NCBI GenBank assembly: GCA_910588505.1
Contig: CAJUPQ010000008.1
Location: 6,495 to 70,494, forward strand
DNA: 64,000 nucleotides
Source: an uncultured Hungatella sp.
GTDB taxonomy: Bacteria; Bacillota; Clostridia; Lachnospirales; Lachnospiraceae
Direction of reading: 5' to 3'
The notes beneath the pieces were generated by a model. That model was not told the origin of the DNA. It saw only the letters and a list, made by a program, of their open reading frames with translations, and did no database searches. Numbering within the stretch: the stretch's first letter is position 1; each line of letters begins with the position of its first letter. The position numbers were made by a program, and so were the translations under genes. Shown here one piece after another: positions 35,507-43,954 of the stretch.

Positions 35507-35812
35507 TTACGCAAACAGAATGCTCCATAAGAAGCGCAGCATAATGGCAATTATCATAAAAGTCCAAACCACTTTCTCTGGAGAGGTAAAGGTGGATTCC
35601 TCCGACCAGACCCGGTAAAGCCCGTAGGGAGGAAGAAATATGATCCACGCATAGGTGGCTACCCGCCACTTGGAAAGCTTATCCAGCACGTTCGGCTGCC
35701 TTGGCGCGGCCGCCAATTCCTCTTTCAGCTTCTGATTACGCTCTTTAAGCTCTGATCTCTGCTCCGATTTTTCCGCTGAGGACTTTTTCTTTCTGCCAAC
35801 CTTTGAACTCAT
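35507..35812 (-). CDS. Small membrane protein inside the PTS operon
   Basis: 101 residues. A basic, helical N-terminus (KKKSSAEKSEQRSELKERNQ) probably forms a short coiled coil. Two hydrophobic segments follow at about 53-68 (YAWIIFLPPYGLYRVW) and 80-100 (VVWTFMIIAIMLRFLWSIL). It lies 25 bases after IIC and 55 before IIA, on the same strand with its own ribosome site (GGAGG). Standard Lac-family PTS operons have no such gene. Function unknown; an accessory of the IIC permease is a reasonable guess. Confidence 0.82.
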   Translation of the reverse strand: MSSKVGRKKKSSAEKSEQRSELKERNQKLKEELAAAPRQPNVLDKLSKWRVATYAWIIFLPPYGLYRVWSEESTFTSPEKVVWTFMIIAIMLRFLWSILFA

Positions 35813-35837
35813 TCTGTTTCCTCCAAAACCTTATGTA

Positions 35838-37106
35838 TTACTCCTCTGTCGGCACCTCCTGATTATTCAGCGCAATAACAAATGGCGTATAAATAACCGC
35901 AGCCACAAGGATAACGATAATCTGGGAAATACCCGCAGTGATACTTCCGCCGCCAGCCAGGAAACCACACAGGAACGGAGGCGTGGTCCATGGCGCGTTC
36001 ACCACCAGCTTTGGACAGAATCCGATAGCCGTCAGGATATAACCGATACCTACGGATGCCAACGGAGAAAGCATGAACGGGATCATCAACATTGGGTTCA
36101 TAACGATCGGGATACCGAAGATCAACGGCTCATTAATGTTGAAAATACCGCAGGGAAGCGCCAGCTTAGCAATAGCCTTAAAATCTTCTCTCTTGGAGAA
36201 CAGGAAGATCGCGATCAACAGCCCCCCCGTTATACCGCTTCCGGTAAGTGAGAAGAAAGTGCTCCAGAATGGTGAACATACGATGTTCGGAGCAGCCATC
36301 CCAGCCGCGTAAGTAGCTTCGTTTTCAGCATATGCTGCCAGGAAAATGGGCTCATAGATACCATTCAGCGTGTTGGGACCATGAATACCAAATACCCACA
36401 GCAGAGAACACATAAACGCAATAACGAGAATGCCAAGCGGATGAGTCATGATACCGCTCAATGGCGTCTGAATAAACTTAATAATAGCATCCGGAATCAT
36501 CATGCCGGTAAGCGCCGTAAACGCAAAGCCAAAGGCGGATATGGCAAAAATCACCACCGCACAGGGAAGCAAGATACTGAACGACTTCGCAACATTGGAC
36601 GGAACACTGTCCGGCATATGAATAGACAACTTGCCGCTGTTAACCAATTTGCAGTAAAGCTCAGTCGCAACCAGAGAAACGATCAAAGCCACAAACAACC
36701 CGGCTGCCGCTGTAACACTGCTGCTCAGACCATTGCTTGTATCAACTACAGAAATATAGCAGGCCAGAGCAGTAACCGGAATAGCCCAGTCATTCTGCCC
36801 CAGAGTCATTCCCAGTTCCATGGACACCAGAACGCAGACACCAATCGCGATCATATTCATAGTTCCATAGTTTGCAGCATCAAAAATCGGTCTCAAAGAA
36901 CCGAGCCAAGCCATACCGGGAAGATTGGCAAGGCTGACATAACCTTCTGTGGTATTACATACAACGTTAGAAAGCAGTGTACACAAGGAACCCACAATGA
37001 TGATAGGCATCAAATTTGTAAAACCATTCTTGATAGCATTGATATGCCTCTGACCCTGGATTTTCGTCGCAAACATGAGAAATCCATTCATCATTTTATC
37101 TTTCAT
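35838..37106 (-). CDS. celB: PTS cellobiose-family enzyme IIC (permease)
   Basis: 422 residues from the ATG at 37106, which follows AGGAGGG. Ten or so membrane helices. Family features are the N-terminal QRHINAIKNGFTNLMPIIIVGSL, HGPNTLNGIYEPIFLA and the conserved sugar-site FNINEPLIFGIPIVMNP (NEP motif). It is the integral membrane channel of a PTS, phosphorylating its sugar on import. It is first in the operon, with an activator-like regulator upstream. Confidence 0.94.
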   Translation of the reverse strand: MKDKMMNGFLMFATKIQGQRHINAIKNGFTNLMPIIIVGSLCTLLSNVVCNTTEGYVSLANLPGMAWLGSLRPIFDAANYGTMNMIAIGVCVLVSMELGMTLGQNDWAIPVTALACYISVVDTSNGLSSSVTAAAGLFVALIVSLVATELYCKLVNSGKLSIHMPDSVPSNVAKSFSILLPCAVVIFAISAFGFAFTALTGMMIPDAIIKFIQTPLSGIMTHPLGILVIAFMCSLLWVFGIHGPNTLNGIYEPIFLAAYAENEATYAAGMAAPNIVCSPFWSTFFSLTGSGITGGLLIAIFLFSKREDFKAIAKLALPCGIFNINEPLIFGIPIVMNPMLMIPFMLSPLASVGIGYILTAIGFCPKLVVNAPWTTPPFLCGFLAGGGSITAGISQIIVILVAAVIYTPFVIALNNQEVPTEE

Positions 37107-37177
37107 AGCGAACCCTCCTAAGTTTTCATTCCCTAATGTGCGCGCGTTTATTAGGTCTGTCATATTGACTGATAGTT

Positions 37178-37234
37178 ATCATACCATGCCGGGAAATAGA
37201 ACTCCATATCAACTTTTTCCATTTTAAAGTGGAA
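37178..37234 (-). promoter_or_regulatory. PTS operon promoter with upstream palindromic operator
   Basis: Minus strand: -10 TATGAT (37183-37178), poor -35 TGGAGT (37206-37201), 17 bases between. An 18-base near-perfect palindrome (TTCCATTTTAAAGTGGAA, one mismatch, 37217-37234) is centred about 55 bases upstream of the expected transcription start. A weak -35 plus an upstream palindrome fits activation by the adjacent PRD regulator. Confidence 0.6.
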
Positions 37235-37383
37235 CCTTTTTCCCTTCGAGCAGTTTTTCATGTCAAATATGTCGGTTTTTCAAGGAAATACGCCTTGTTT
37301 TCTTGTGTAATAATACACGCTGGGTTTCGCTTTTTCACCACACTTTAGGGATTTTCACTTTCAGGCCTGTTTACTGATCTCCT

Positions 37384-39345
37384 CTAAATCTCGTCCTCCA
37401 CCTGCTGTTCCATTTTCAGCAGCAGATTTTTCAGCGTATCATAGCTCTGATACTGGATCAGCTCCTGCATACTCTCCCCATCTAAAAGCAGCTTGGCCGT
37501 CACCTGATAAAACCGCTGCACATCAAAATGCTCATAATTAGCGACGGACACCAAAAAGATCACCTGGATCAGACTGTCCGGGGCGTCTTCCGTCCACAGG
37601 ATCGGCTTATCCAAAACCGCCACGCACACAAAGGGACAATCCCCCATAACCTCAATGGGATGGGGCATGGCCACAAAATTGCCGAAAGCGGTCTTGGCCA
37701 GCACCTCCCTGGCCCGCACCGAATCTATAAATTCCTTTGGAGCCAGCCCTTTATCGCACACAAACCCGCACAGGGTCTTAAGGGCCTCCTCCTTATTGGC
37801 AAATTTCATATGGGGGAGAAACAATTCTTCCGGGTAGATATCCAGCACCGGACTGTCTTTCTTCCCCATAAGCGTCTTTTTCACAGCCTGGATGTCAGCG
37901 CTTTTCAGGAAATATTCCACCTCCTGGATCGGCACCGGGATCTTCACAGGAATGGGCACCGTGGTAAACACATAGTCGATCTCCGAAAAATCCTGCTCCC
38001 CGATCCGCCCCACGTCGCAGACGCTGACTTTATTAAGGTACGGCCCAAATTCTGTCTTGTATCTGTGAAGCAGAAGCTGCGCGCTCCCTCTCCCTGAAGC
38101 GCAGACCAGAAGGATGTTCTTCTTGGCCACCTCCGTCTTTTTCCGCTCCAGAGCCAGTGCAAACAGGAGGGCAATATATCCGACCTCGTCCTCCTTCAAT
38201 GTCTTATGGTACTTATGATTCAAAACCACGCAAGCCGTGGTAGCCATGGTGTAAGCAAAAGAATAACGCTCTTTTATGTCTTTCAGCAGAGGATTGGTCA
38301 ATTTCATGTCATGCCGCAGCCGCACCACCAGAGGAACCATATGCTGGCTCAAGGACATCCGCAGCTCCAGGTCATCCCGAAAGTCAAATTTAAAGGCATC
38401 ATAGACCGCTCCCAGCATCTGATCCACCAGATCGCTGATCTCCTGGCTAATGACCAGATTCCCCTCTGCATCCTCGCACCCTCCGATATTGGCGACCATT
38501 TTCTTGCCTTCCAGATGGATGGCTATGTATACGATCTCGCTGGGGGGAAATTCCACCCGAAACTTATCCTTGATCTTTCCCAGTATCTCCTCTGCCATGC
38601 GATAAGTCTTTCTGTTCCGCACCTTCTCTCCATCACCTTCCGCCATAGGTACATAATGTCCCCCTCTCATCCGCAGAATAGCGATCTGAATATGAAGGAT
38701 CAAATTCTGAAACGCCACATTGGATATGTCAAAATTATATTTGGACAGACAGCCCCGCACGCACTGATAGATCCACTGGATCTCCTCCGTCACATCCTGG
38801 TCCCCGTCCAGTTTCTCCAACAGCCGTATCTTCTTCGCCACATACCCCGCAATACACAACCTGCGGTCAAACTCCTTGCCCTCCACCCGGACCCCATAGT
38901 TAGGTTTCCTTTTCAGGCACAGGTTGTATTCTCCCAGAAGGCACTCCACCTCCTTCAGGTTATTGGTCAGAGTTTTCTTGGAAATGTAAAGGAGTTCGCT
39001 TAAGTCATCCAGTTTCACATACCCCTCCGCATTGAGCAGGTATTCCAGAAGATACTGCACCCGCTCCTCCGAGGAGTTAGGGATGGCAGACTCCTGCAGT
39101 TCCCGCTTCTGCATCAGCTCCTCCAACTCTTTCCTCCGGCTGGGATTCTCCACCACCAGCCGGTATCCCGCCCCGTGCTTTGACTCTACATAAACCTCAA
39201 ATTCGCTTAACAGTTCATTTAGATTCTTTAACTGGTTGCGTATGGTCTTGCTGCTAACTCCCAGTTCCTCGGCTAACGCCTCTGCTGTCTGATATTCGTT
39301 TTCTGACAGTCTTCGATAAATATCACTCATCTGTCTGCTAACCAT
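37384..39345 (-). CDS. PRD-containing PTS-regulated transcription activator (LicR/BglG-type)
   Basis: 653 residues from the ATG at 39345 (GTGGAG site); the annotated GTG 12 bases earlier is a less likely start. Domains in order are an N-terminal helix-turn-helix (AEALAEELGVSSKTIRNQLK), a second HTH near residue 95, two PRD domains with phosphorylatable His (about 185-410), an EIIB-like domain (LLVCASGRGSAQLLLHRY) and a C-terminal EIIA-type-2 domain with His in FGNFVAMPHPIEV. Phosphorylation of PRDs by HPr and EIIB tunes activity. It should control the PTS operon just downstream. Confidence 0.93.
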   Translation of the reverse strand: MVSRQMSDIYRRLSENEYQTAEALAEELGVSSKTIRNQLKNLNELLSEFEVYVESKHGAGYRLVVENPSRRKELEELMQKRELQESAIPNSSEERVQYLLEYLLNAEGYVKLDDLSELLYISKKTLTNNLKEVECLLGEYNLCLKRKPNYGVRVEGKEFDRRLCIAGYVAKKIRLLEKLDGDQDVTEEIQWIYQCVRGCLSKYNFDISNVAFQNLILHIQIAILRMRGGHYVPMAEGDGEKVRNRKTYRMAEEILGKIKDKFRVEFPPSEIVYIAIHLEGKKMVANIGGCEDAEGNLVISQEISDLVDQMLGAVYDAFKFDFRDDLELRMSLSQHMVPLVVRLRHDMKLTNPLLKDIKERYSFAYTMATTACVVLNHKYHKTLKEDEVGYIALLFALALERKKTEVAKKNILLVCASGRGSAQLLLHRYKTEFGPYLNKVSVCDVGRIGEQDFSEIDYVFTTVPIPVKIPVPIQEVEYFLKSADIQAVKKTLMGKKDSPVLDIYPEELFLPHMKFANKEEALKTLCGFVCDKGLAPKEFIDSVRAREVLAKTAFGNFVAMPHPIEVMGDCPFVCVAVLDKPILWTEDAPDSLIQVIFLVSVANYEHFDVQRFYQVTAKLLLDGESMQELIQYQSYDTLKNLLLKMEQQVEDEI

Positions 39346-39437
39346 GTGCATCTCCACTTCCCGTCATCGCTTTTACGCTAATAGCACCTGCTATGACTTT
39401 TTATGATATTTTCCGCTGTTTATCTGATAATAGTCCT

Positions 39438-39466
39438 ATTATAGCAAAATACTGTTTTTAATCCAA
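39438..39466 (-). promoter_or_regulatory. Sigma-A promoter for the PRD regulator
   Basis: Minus strand TTGGAT, 17 bases, TATAAT, about 90 bases ahead of the start. The 323-base gap 39346-39668 holds this promoter and the terminator at 39571-39617; I see nothing else in it. Confidence 0.7.
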
Positions 39467-39570
39467 GTAGTATTTTTTGTAATTGTGGGGGAAATATTGC
39501 ATCTAAGCACACTGTATGCCATCCTAAAATAAAGCCGATTCCTATATAATGAGAAAATTTAATAGAACAC

Positions 39571-39617
39571 AAAAAAATAGAACAGGAATACCATTTTTTA
39601 ATGATATCCCTATTCTA
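39571..39617 (-). terminator. Rho-independent terminator of the AT-rich islet
   Basis: Minus strand: an 18-bp stem (39617-39600 with 39595-39578, three G-T pairs), a 4-base A-rich loop, then TTTTTTT. It begins 52 bases after the stop of the secreted protein gene. Confidence 0.85.
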
Positions 39618-39668
39618 CAATTAAACATTTTTCGCTGCTTGAAAATTTATGCGTACATGTTCTATATC

Positions 39669-40190
39669 TTACTTGTCTTCATTTATATTTCGATATACCG
39701 GGTAATCTGTCAGAAGCACTCCACCCGTTTGAGTATTTTTAGTTTCATAAGAACCACTTGGAGTCCGTACTTTATGCTCACATCTTAAACGATAGTAATA
39801 ATTCGTTGCCAATCCGTAAACGCTAAATTCTACCTCACCTGCATGAAGGGTTCCATCTGGATCGTCTTCTGGTGTAAACTCATACACATATGTCTTCACT
39901 GAACTCCAACTTCCAGATGTTCCCTTTCTTCTCTCTAAATTGATAGTAATCTTTGCCCATGGGATCTCATAATACGACGAAAAATCTGCATAAATACCTA
40001 AAACCCCTTCTCCCTCATTCGTTATTTCTGAAATAGCACTTGCCAAATAAAGGCTTCGAGGTTCTACTACATTATCCCTCTCAGCTTCCCTTCCCACTTC
40101 ACCCATAGACTCACCAGCAAAAGCAACGCTTACTGTAGATACCATTATCACAAATACTAAACTTAATAATATTGTTAGTCTTCTCTTCAT
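39669..40190 (-). CDS. Secreted protein of unknown function
   Basis: 173 residues with a clear signal peptide (MKRRLTILLSLVFVIMVSTV, cleavage probably after VAFA-G). The mature part is beta-rich, with SLYLASAISEITNEGEGVLGIYADFSSYYEI and YYYRLRCEHKV. The pattern recalls DUF6147-type secreted proteins of Lachnospiraceae, which I offer only as a tentative match. The coding sequence is clearly richer in A+T than the genes around it. It follows an anti-sigma-like membrane protein gene by 28 bases in one unit ended by a terminator. Confidence 0.78.
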   Translation of the reverse strand: MKRRLTILLSLVFVIMVSTVSVAFAGESMGEVGREAERDNVVEPRSLYLASAISEITNEGEGVLGIYADFSSYYEIPWAKITINLERRKGTSGSWSSVKTYVYEFTPEDDPDGTLHAGEVEFSVYGLATNYYYRLRCEHKVRTPSGSYETKNTQTGGVLLTDYPVYRNINEDK

Positions 40191-40217
40191 ATCATTCTTC
40201 TCCTAAAATATATCTGT

Positions 40218-41021
40218 TTAACCCTCATATAATTTTATTCCGTAAACAACTTGTTCAAACTCCTCAATATCGATAACACCTTCTACTATATAGTAATAGT
40301 TTTCTTCTATAATTCGAACACTATATTCAACTTTTTCATTCTCTAATTCCTTTTTATAAATAGGAATCTCTATATCCAGAAATGAATTATAAACATATTT
40401 GTATATCTTCATATCTGACGCATAACTAAGTGAAGCAGGCTTATCACTAAATCCTTGATAAAAATACAACCATTTAGGAGTCTGCACAAACTCCATTTTA
40501 CCTTTATTTCTAAATAATTTTAATTCTTTAAATACCATTTTCTCTGGTAAATATGACAATTCAAGAACATCTATATTCAATTCATCCCTTATTTGATCAT
40601 AAGCCTTTTCCTCTTCCAAAAAATCGTCCGTAATCAAATTATCCGAACTATTATTAAGCACTATAACATTCTCCAAATCCTCCCGTTCCCGCACTTCATA
40701 CACATAATGTCGCTTCGCTCCCACCCACATACTCCCACCAAACAGCACCGTCCCTAAAACCGCGGCCACAGCCATCACCATAGCCATCTTTTTCACCCGG
40801 ATGCCCTTATGCCGTTTTTCGTCATGTTCCCGTTCCAGTCGGTTCCAGATTCGCTCAAACTCGCCTTCCGGTGCTTCCAGGGCCTTGTCATCGCTCTTTT
40901 CGGCCTCTTCCATAAACCGGTCCAGCTCACTGGCCAGCTGTTCATCTGAATATCCGAAAGCTTTTGCTATCTGCTGCTCTATGAAGTTGTTGTCCAGTTG
41001 CCTTTTCTCTTTGTTCTTCAC
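40218..41021 (-). CDS. Single-pass membrane protein, anti-sigma-factor-like (DUF4367-like)
   Basis: 267 residues from a GTG at 41021 (AGGTGG site); an ATG 15 bases earlier lacks one. The cytoplasmic N-terminus (about 1-82) is helical and acidic (IAKAFGYSDEQLASELDRFM), then a basic stretch and a membrane helix (about 84-103, MAMVMAVAAVLGTVLFGGSM). The outer part resembles DUF4367 (LSYLPEKMVFKELKLFRNKG). This is the layout of Firmicute anti-sigma or sigma-regulating proteins. Base composition changes near 40690: the N-terminal third is GC-rich, the rest AT-rich. A sigma factor lies beyond murG. Confidence 0.72.
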   Translation of the reverse strand: MKNKEKRQLDNNFIEQQIAKAFGYSDEQLASELDRFMEEAEKSDDKALEAPEGEFERIWNRLEREHDEKRHKGIRVKKMAMVMAVAAVLGTVLFGGSMWVGAKRHYVYEVREREDLENVIVLNNSSDNLITDDFLEEEKAYDQIRDELNIDVLELSYLPEKMVFKELKLFRNKGKMEFVQTPKWLYFYQGFSDKPASLSYASDMKIYKYVYNSFLDIEIPIYKKELENEKVEYSVRIIEENYYYIVEGVIDIEEFEQVVYGIKLYEG

Positions 41022-41080
41022 AGGGCCACCTCGCATATTTCTTCTGATTTCAGGAAATCATGTTCCATAGGGTTTTGGGG

Positions 41081-41111
41081 TTGACTTTTTTAGATGTTCG
41101 TTTAGTATAAT
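41081..41111 (+). promoter_or_regulatory. Promoter for murG
   Basis: TTGACT (41081-41086), then TATAAT (41106-41111) with a 19-base spacer, about 57 bases ahead of the murG start. The boxes are near consensus; the spacer is longer than usual. Confidence 0.6.
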
Positions 41112-41167
41112 ATAGGTATATGGGTACACTTAAGTCATATGTTTTGTAAAATTGGAGGCCGCGTCTT

Positions 41168-42241
41168 ATGAAAATGATCATGCTAACCGGCGGTGGAACT
41201 GCCGGCCACGTAACACCAAACCTGGCTCTTATCCCTTCCCTGCGGGATTTAGGATACGAGATCCGCTATATTGGCTCTTATGAGGGCATTGAGAAAAAAC
41301 TCATCGAAAACACCGGGATCCCCTATGACGGGATATCCTCCGGCAAACTGCGCCGCTACTTCGATTTGAAAAATTTCTCCGACCCCTTCCGCGTGATAAA
41401 AGGATACAGGGAAGCTCGCAAGCTTCTGAAAAAATATAAACCTGACGTGGTCTTTTCCAAAGGCGGTTTTGTAGCCGTCCCTGTGGTGCTGGCTGCCAAA
41501 CATTACCACATTCCCACCATTATCCATGAGTCTGACATGACTCCGGGCCTTGCCAACAAACTCTGCATCCCTTCCGCAAAAAAAGTTTGCTGCAATTTCC
41601 CCGAGACGCTTCAGTATCTTCCCAAGGACAAAGCTGTGCTGACAGGTTCTCCCATTCGGGCGGAACTTCTCCAGGGCGACCGTCTGTCCGGTCTTCAATA
41701 CGCCCACCTCACAGCCGATAAACCGGTCATTCTGGTCATCGGCGGAAGCCTTGGATCCGTAACCGTCAATACTGCTGTGCGAAACCTGCTGCCCCGCCTG
41801 CTGCCCGATTACCAGGTAGTACATATCTGCGGAAAGGCACATCTGGATGAAAGCCTTATTCATGCCAAAGGATATGTGCAGTACGAGTATGTGGACGCGC
41901 CCCTAAAGCATCTCTTTGCCGCCGCCGATCTGGTGCTGTCCAGAGCAGGCGCCAACTCCATCTGTGAGATCCTGGCGCTGCGCAAACCGAATGTTCTGAT
42001 TCCTCTGTCAGCCGCGGCCAGCCGGGGCGACCAGATCCTCAATGCCAATTCCTTTGCCAAGCAGGGATTCAGCACAGTCTTAGAAGAGGAATCTCTCACT
42101 GACGACAGCCTGTACCAGGCAATTCGCAGCACCTATGAGAACCGGGAAACCTTCATCCACGCAATGGAGCAAAGCCATCTGAACAACGCGGTGAAGACTA
42201 TCACGGATCTGATCCAGGAATATACAGCCGGCAAAAACTAA
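41168..42241 (+). CDS. murG: MurG: undecaprenyl-PP-MurNAc-pentapeptide GlcNAc transferase
   Basis: Makes lipid II from lipid I on the inner face of the membrane. 357 residues. The N-terminal GGGTAGHVTPNLAL loop, FSKGGFVAVPVV, HESDMTPGLANK, the second GGSLGS loop and the UDP-GlcNAc pocket LSRAGANSICEILALRKPNVLIPL are all present. The start has GGAGG. It stands alone between an anti-sigma-like gene (divergent) and a sigma-factor gene (convergent, overlapping tails by 4 bases), away from other cell-wall genes. Confidence 0.96.
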   Translation: MKMIMLTGGGTAGHVTPNLALIPSLRDLGYEIRYIGSYEGIEKKLIENTGIPYDGISSGKLRRYFDLKNFSDPFRVIKGYREARKLLKKYKPDVVFSKGGFVAVPVVLAAKHYHIPTIIHESDMTPGLANKLCIPSAKKVCCNFPETLQYLPKDKAVLTGSPIRAELLQGDRLSGLQYAHLTADKPVILVIGGSLGSVTVNTAVRNLLPRLLPDYQVVHICGKAHLDESLIHAKGYVQYEYVDAPLKHLFAAADLVLSRAGANSICEILALRKPNVLIPLSAAASRGDQILNANSFAKQGFSTVLEEESLTDDSLYQAIRSTYENRETFIHAMEQSHLNNAVKTITDLIQEYTAGKN

Positions 42242-42777
42242 TCCCGCTCTTTAAGCAGTTTCGCTATTTGCCTTCTGATCCTGGAAATACGCATCCTGCA
42301 TGTAGAATCGTTGATGCCCAGGATTTTACACACCTCATCCCGCGGCCTCCCCTCCACCATGTGGAGGATGGCCACCTCCTTAAGAGCAGGCGACATATTC
42401 AAAATAGCCTTGCGTATCTGTTCCAGTTTCTCCCTCTCGATCAGGTCACTGCTGACATCCTTAAATCCCTGAGACTGCAGGAGCTCCGCAGTCAGCGCCA
42501 ACTCATTTGCTTCTATGCTGATCTCCTCATGACGTTTCAAACTGCGGAAGTAGTCGTTGCACCGGTTTTCGAGAATCCTCATCAACATCGCTTTCTGCTG
42601 GGCAATATTCCAGACAGGGAATTTGGCTTCATATTTATCCATGAATGCCATAAACGTATCCTGGACAATGTCGTTAACCTCGCATTCCGGCACCTTTTTG
42701 CTTAGGGCGGCCAGGCGGAGCGCCTTTTGATATGTCTCGTACAGTTCCTGCAACAATTCCTTATGCTCTTGATGCAT
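42238..42777 (-). CDS. Sigma-70 family RNA polymerase sigma factor (ECF-like)
   Basis: 179 residues. Region 2 (VNDIVQDTFMAFMDKYEAKF) with the core-binding and -10 recognition helices is followed by a linker and region 4 with the helix-turn-helix (LHMVEGRPRDEVCKILGINDSTCRMRISRIRRQI). Region 4 begins LEQIRKAILNMSPALKEVAI. The start has AGGAG. It converges with murG, overlapping 4 bases. Beyond murG, on the same strand, lies an anti-sigma-like membrane protein gene, which may be its partner. Confidence 0.9.
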   Translation of the reverse strand: MHQEHKELLQELYETYQKALRLAALSKKVPECEVNDIVQDTFMAFMDKYEAKFPVWNIAQQKAMLMRILENRCNDYFRSLKRHEEISIEANELALTAELLQSQGFKDVSSDLIEREKLEQIRKAILNMSPALKEVAILHMVEGRPRDEVCKILGINDSTCRMRISRIRRQIAKLLKERD

Positions 42778-42854
42778 GGTATTCTCCTATGGCTCAGGTT
42801 TCTCATCATGTTTGCAGGAATTGCTGACTGTGCATAGTAAGCGAACCTTCCTGA

Positions 42855-43271
42855 CTACAACCGCGGCGTTACCGCCTCAACAATCCTCTCCGTCTCCTCG
42901 GCGGAAACCTTACCTGACTCCCAAGTCACCATCTTGGATCCGCCTTCATAGCGGGGAATCACATGCATATGAAAATGCATCACTGTCTGACCGGCAGCCT
43001 CCCCGTTATTCTGCACCAGATTAAAACCGGCGCAGCCAAGACCTTCCTTCATGGCTTTTCCAATCTTTGCCGCCACCTTCAGGACTTTTTCGCCAACCGC
43101 TTCGTCCAGCTCGCACAGATCCTGATAATGGTGCTTTGGCAAGATAAGAGCATGTCCCTTCGAAGCCGGATTGGCGTCCAGGATCACACGAAACGTATCA
43201 TCCTCGTACAGAGACGCCGTAGGGATCACTCCATTAGCAAGTTTGCAGAAAATACAATCATCTTTTACCAT
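42855..43271 (-). CDS. HIT family hydrolase
   Basis: 138 residues from the ATG at 43271 (GGAGGAAG site). The catalytic HIT motif HFHMHVIPRYEGG is present, with CIFCKLANGVIPTASLYED at the N-terminus and NPASKGHALILPKHHYQDL in the middle. It acts on nucleoside phosphoramidates or dinucleoside polyphosphates. Two Cys at the N-terminus (CIFC) suggest zinc binding with further His, as in the HINT/Fhit-like branch. It overlaps the rhomboid gene by 7 bases. Confidence 0.93.
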   Translation of the reverse strand: MVKDDCIFCKLANGVIPTASLYEDDTFRVILDANPASKGHALILPKHHYQDLCELDEAVGEKVLKVAAKIGKAMKEGLGCAGFNLVQNNGEAAGQTVMHFHMHVIPRYEGGSKMVTWESGKVSAEETERIVEAVTPRL

Positions 43272-43891
43272 ATGTCTTCCTCCATCCATCCAGTTCTTTT
43301 TACAGGCTTCCGATACAGGATCATTCCCATGAGGATCCCCAGAAACAGCCCGGCCACGTGAGCCGTATTGTTTACTCCGCTACTGGTAAAGCCATGGTAA
43401 AGAGAAAATGCCACCAGGATCACCATCTGTCTGGCGTTCAGATCCTCCAGCCGCCCTCTGTTCACCGCTACCGCGTAGGCTAACCCTCCGATGACGCCGA
43501 AGATAGCCCCCGAAGCCCCTGCCGATACCGCATAATCCCCCTGGATCACATTCACCCACAGGGATATGACATTGGCCCCAATCCCGCATACCAGGTAAAA
43601 AAAGGCATACTTTACTTTTCCAAGAGCCCGCTCCAGATTATCGCCTAAAACAAACAGGATCAACATATTGTTGGCAAGATGCTCCACGCCGAAATGCATA
43701 AAAACCGACGTCAAAAGCCGCCAATACTCTTTTCTGTACAAAACCATCGGTTCAAACAGAGCTCCGTGAGCGACCATAAACTCCACATCCTCTGTAGAGC
43801 CCCTGATTTCCAGATACAGAAATCCCAATATGTTTATGACTATAACAGCGATCGTTACATAAGCGGTCTTATGGTTTCTCTCCTGTCCCAT
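43265..43891 (-). CDS. Rhomboid family intramembrane serine protease
   Basis: 208 residues, six membrane helices. Catalytic motifs are the HLANNM loop of helix 2, nucleophile Ser in SAGASGAIFGVIGG and catalytic His in NNTAHVAGLFLGILMG. It cuts membrane-protein substrates within the bilayer; the substrate is unknown. The start follows AGGGGAG. It overlaps the HIT gene, so the two are coupled. The Tad-like pilus operon ends just upstream (gap 63 bases), so pilin-related substrates are conceivable only as speculation. Confidence 0.95.
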   Translation of the reverse strand: MGQERNHKTAYVTIAVIVINILGFLYLEIRGSTEDVEFMVAHGALFEPMVLYRKEYWRLLTSVFMHFGVEHLANNMLILFVLGDNLERALGKVKYAFFYLVCGIGANVISLWVNVIQGDYAVSAGASGAIFGVIGGLAYAVAVNRGRLEDLNARQMVILVAFSLYHGFTSSGVNNTAHVAGLFLGILMGMILYRKPVKRTGWMEEDIW

Positions 43892-43954
43892 AACAGTCTC
43901 CCCTAAAACTTATGTAACCATATTTTATCATAGGGTGCCTGTTTTGTTAAGTTA

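Noticed and set aside
39549..39788. 79-residue plus-strand frame in the AT-rich gap
   Set aside because: It crosses the terminator hairpin and runs into the secreted protein gene on the other strand, with no ribosome site.
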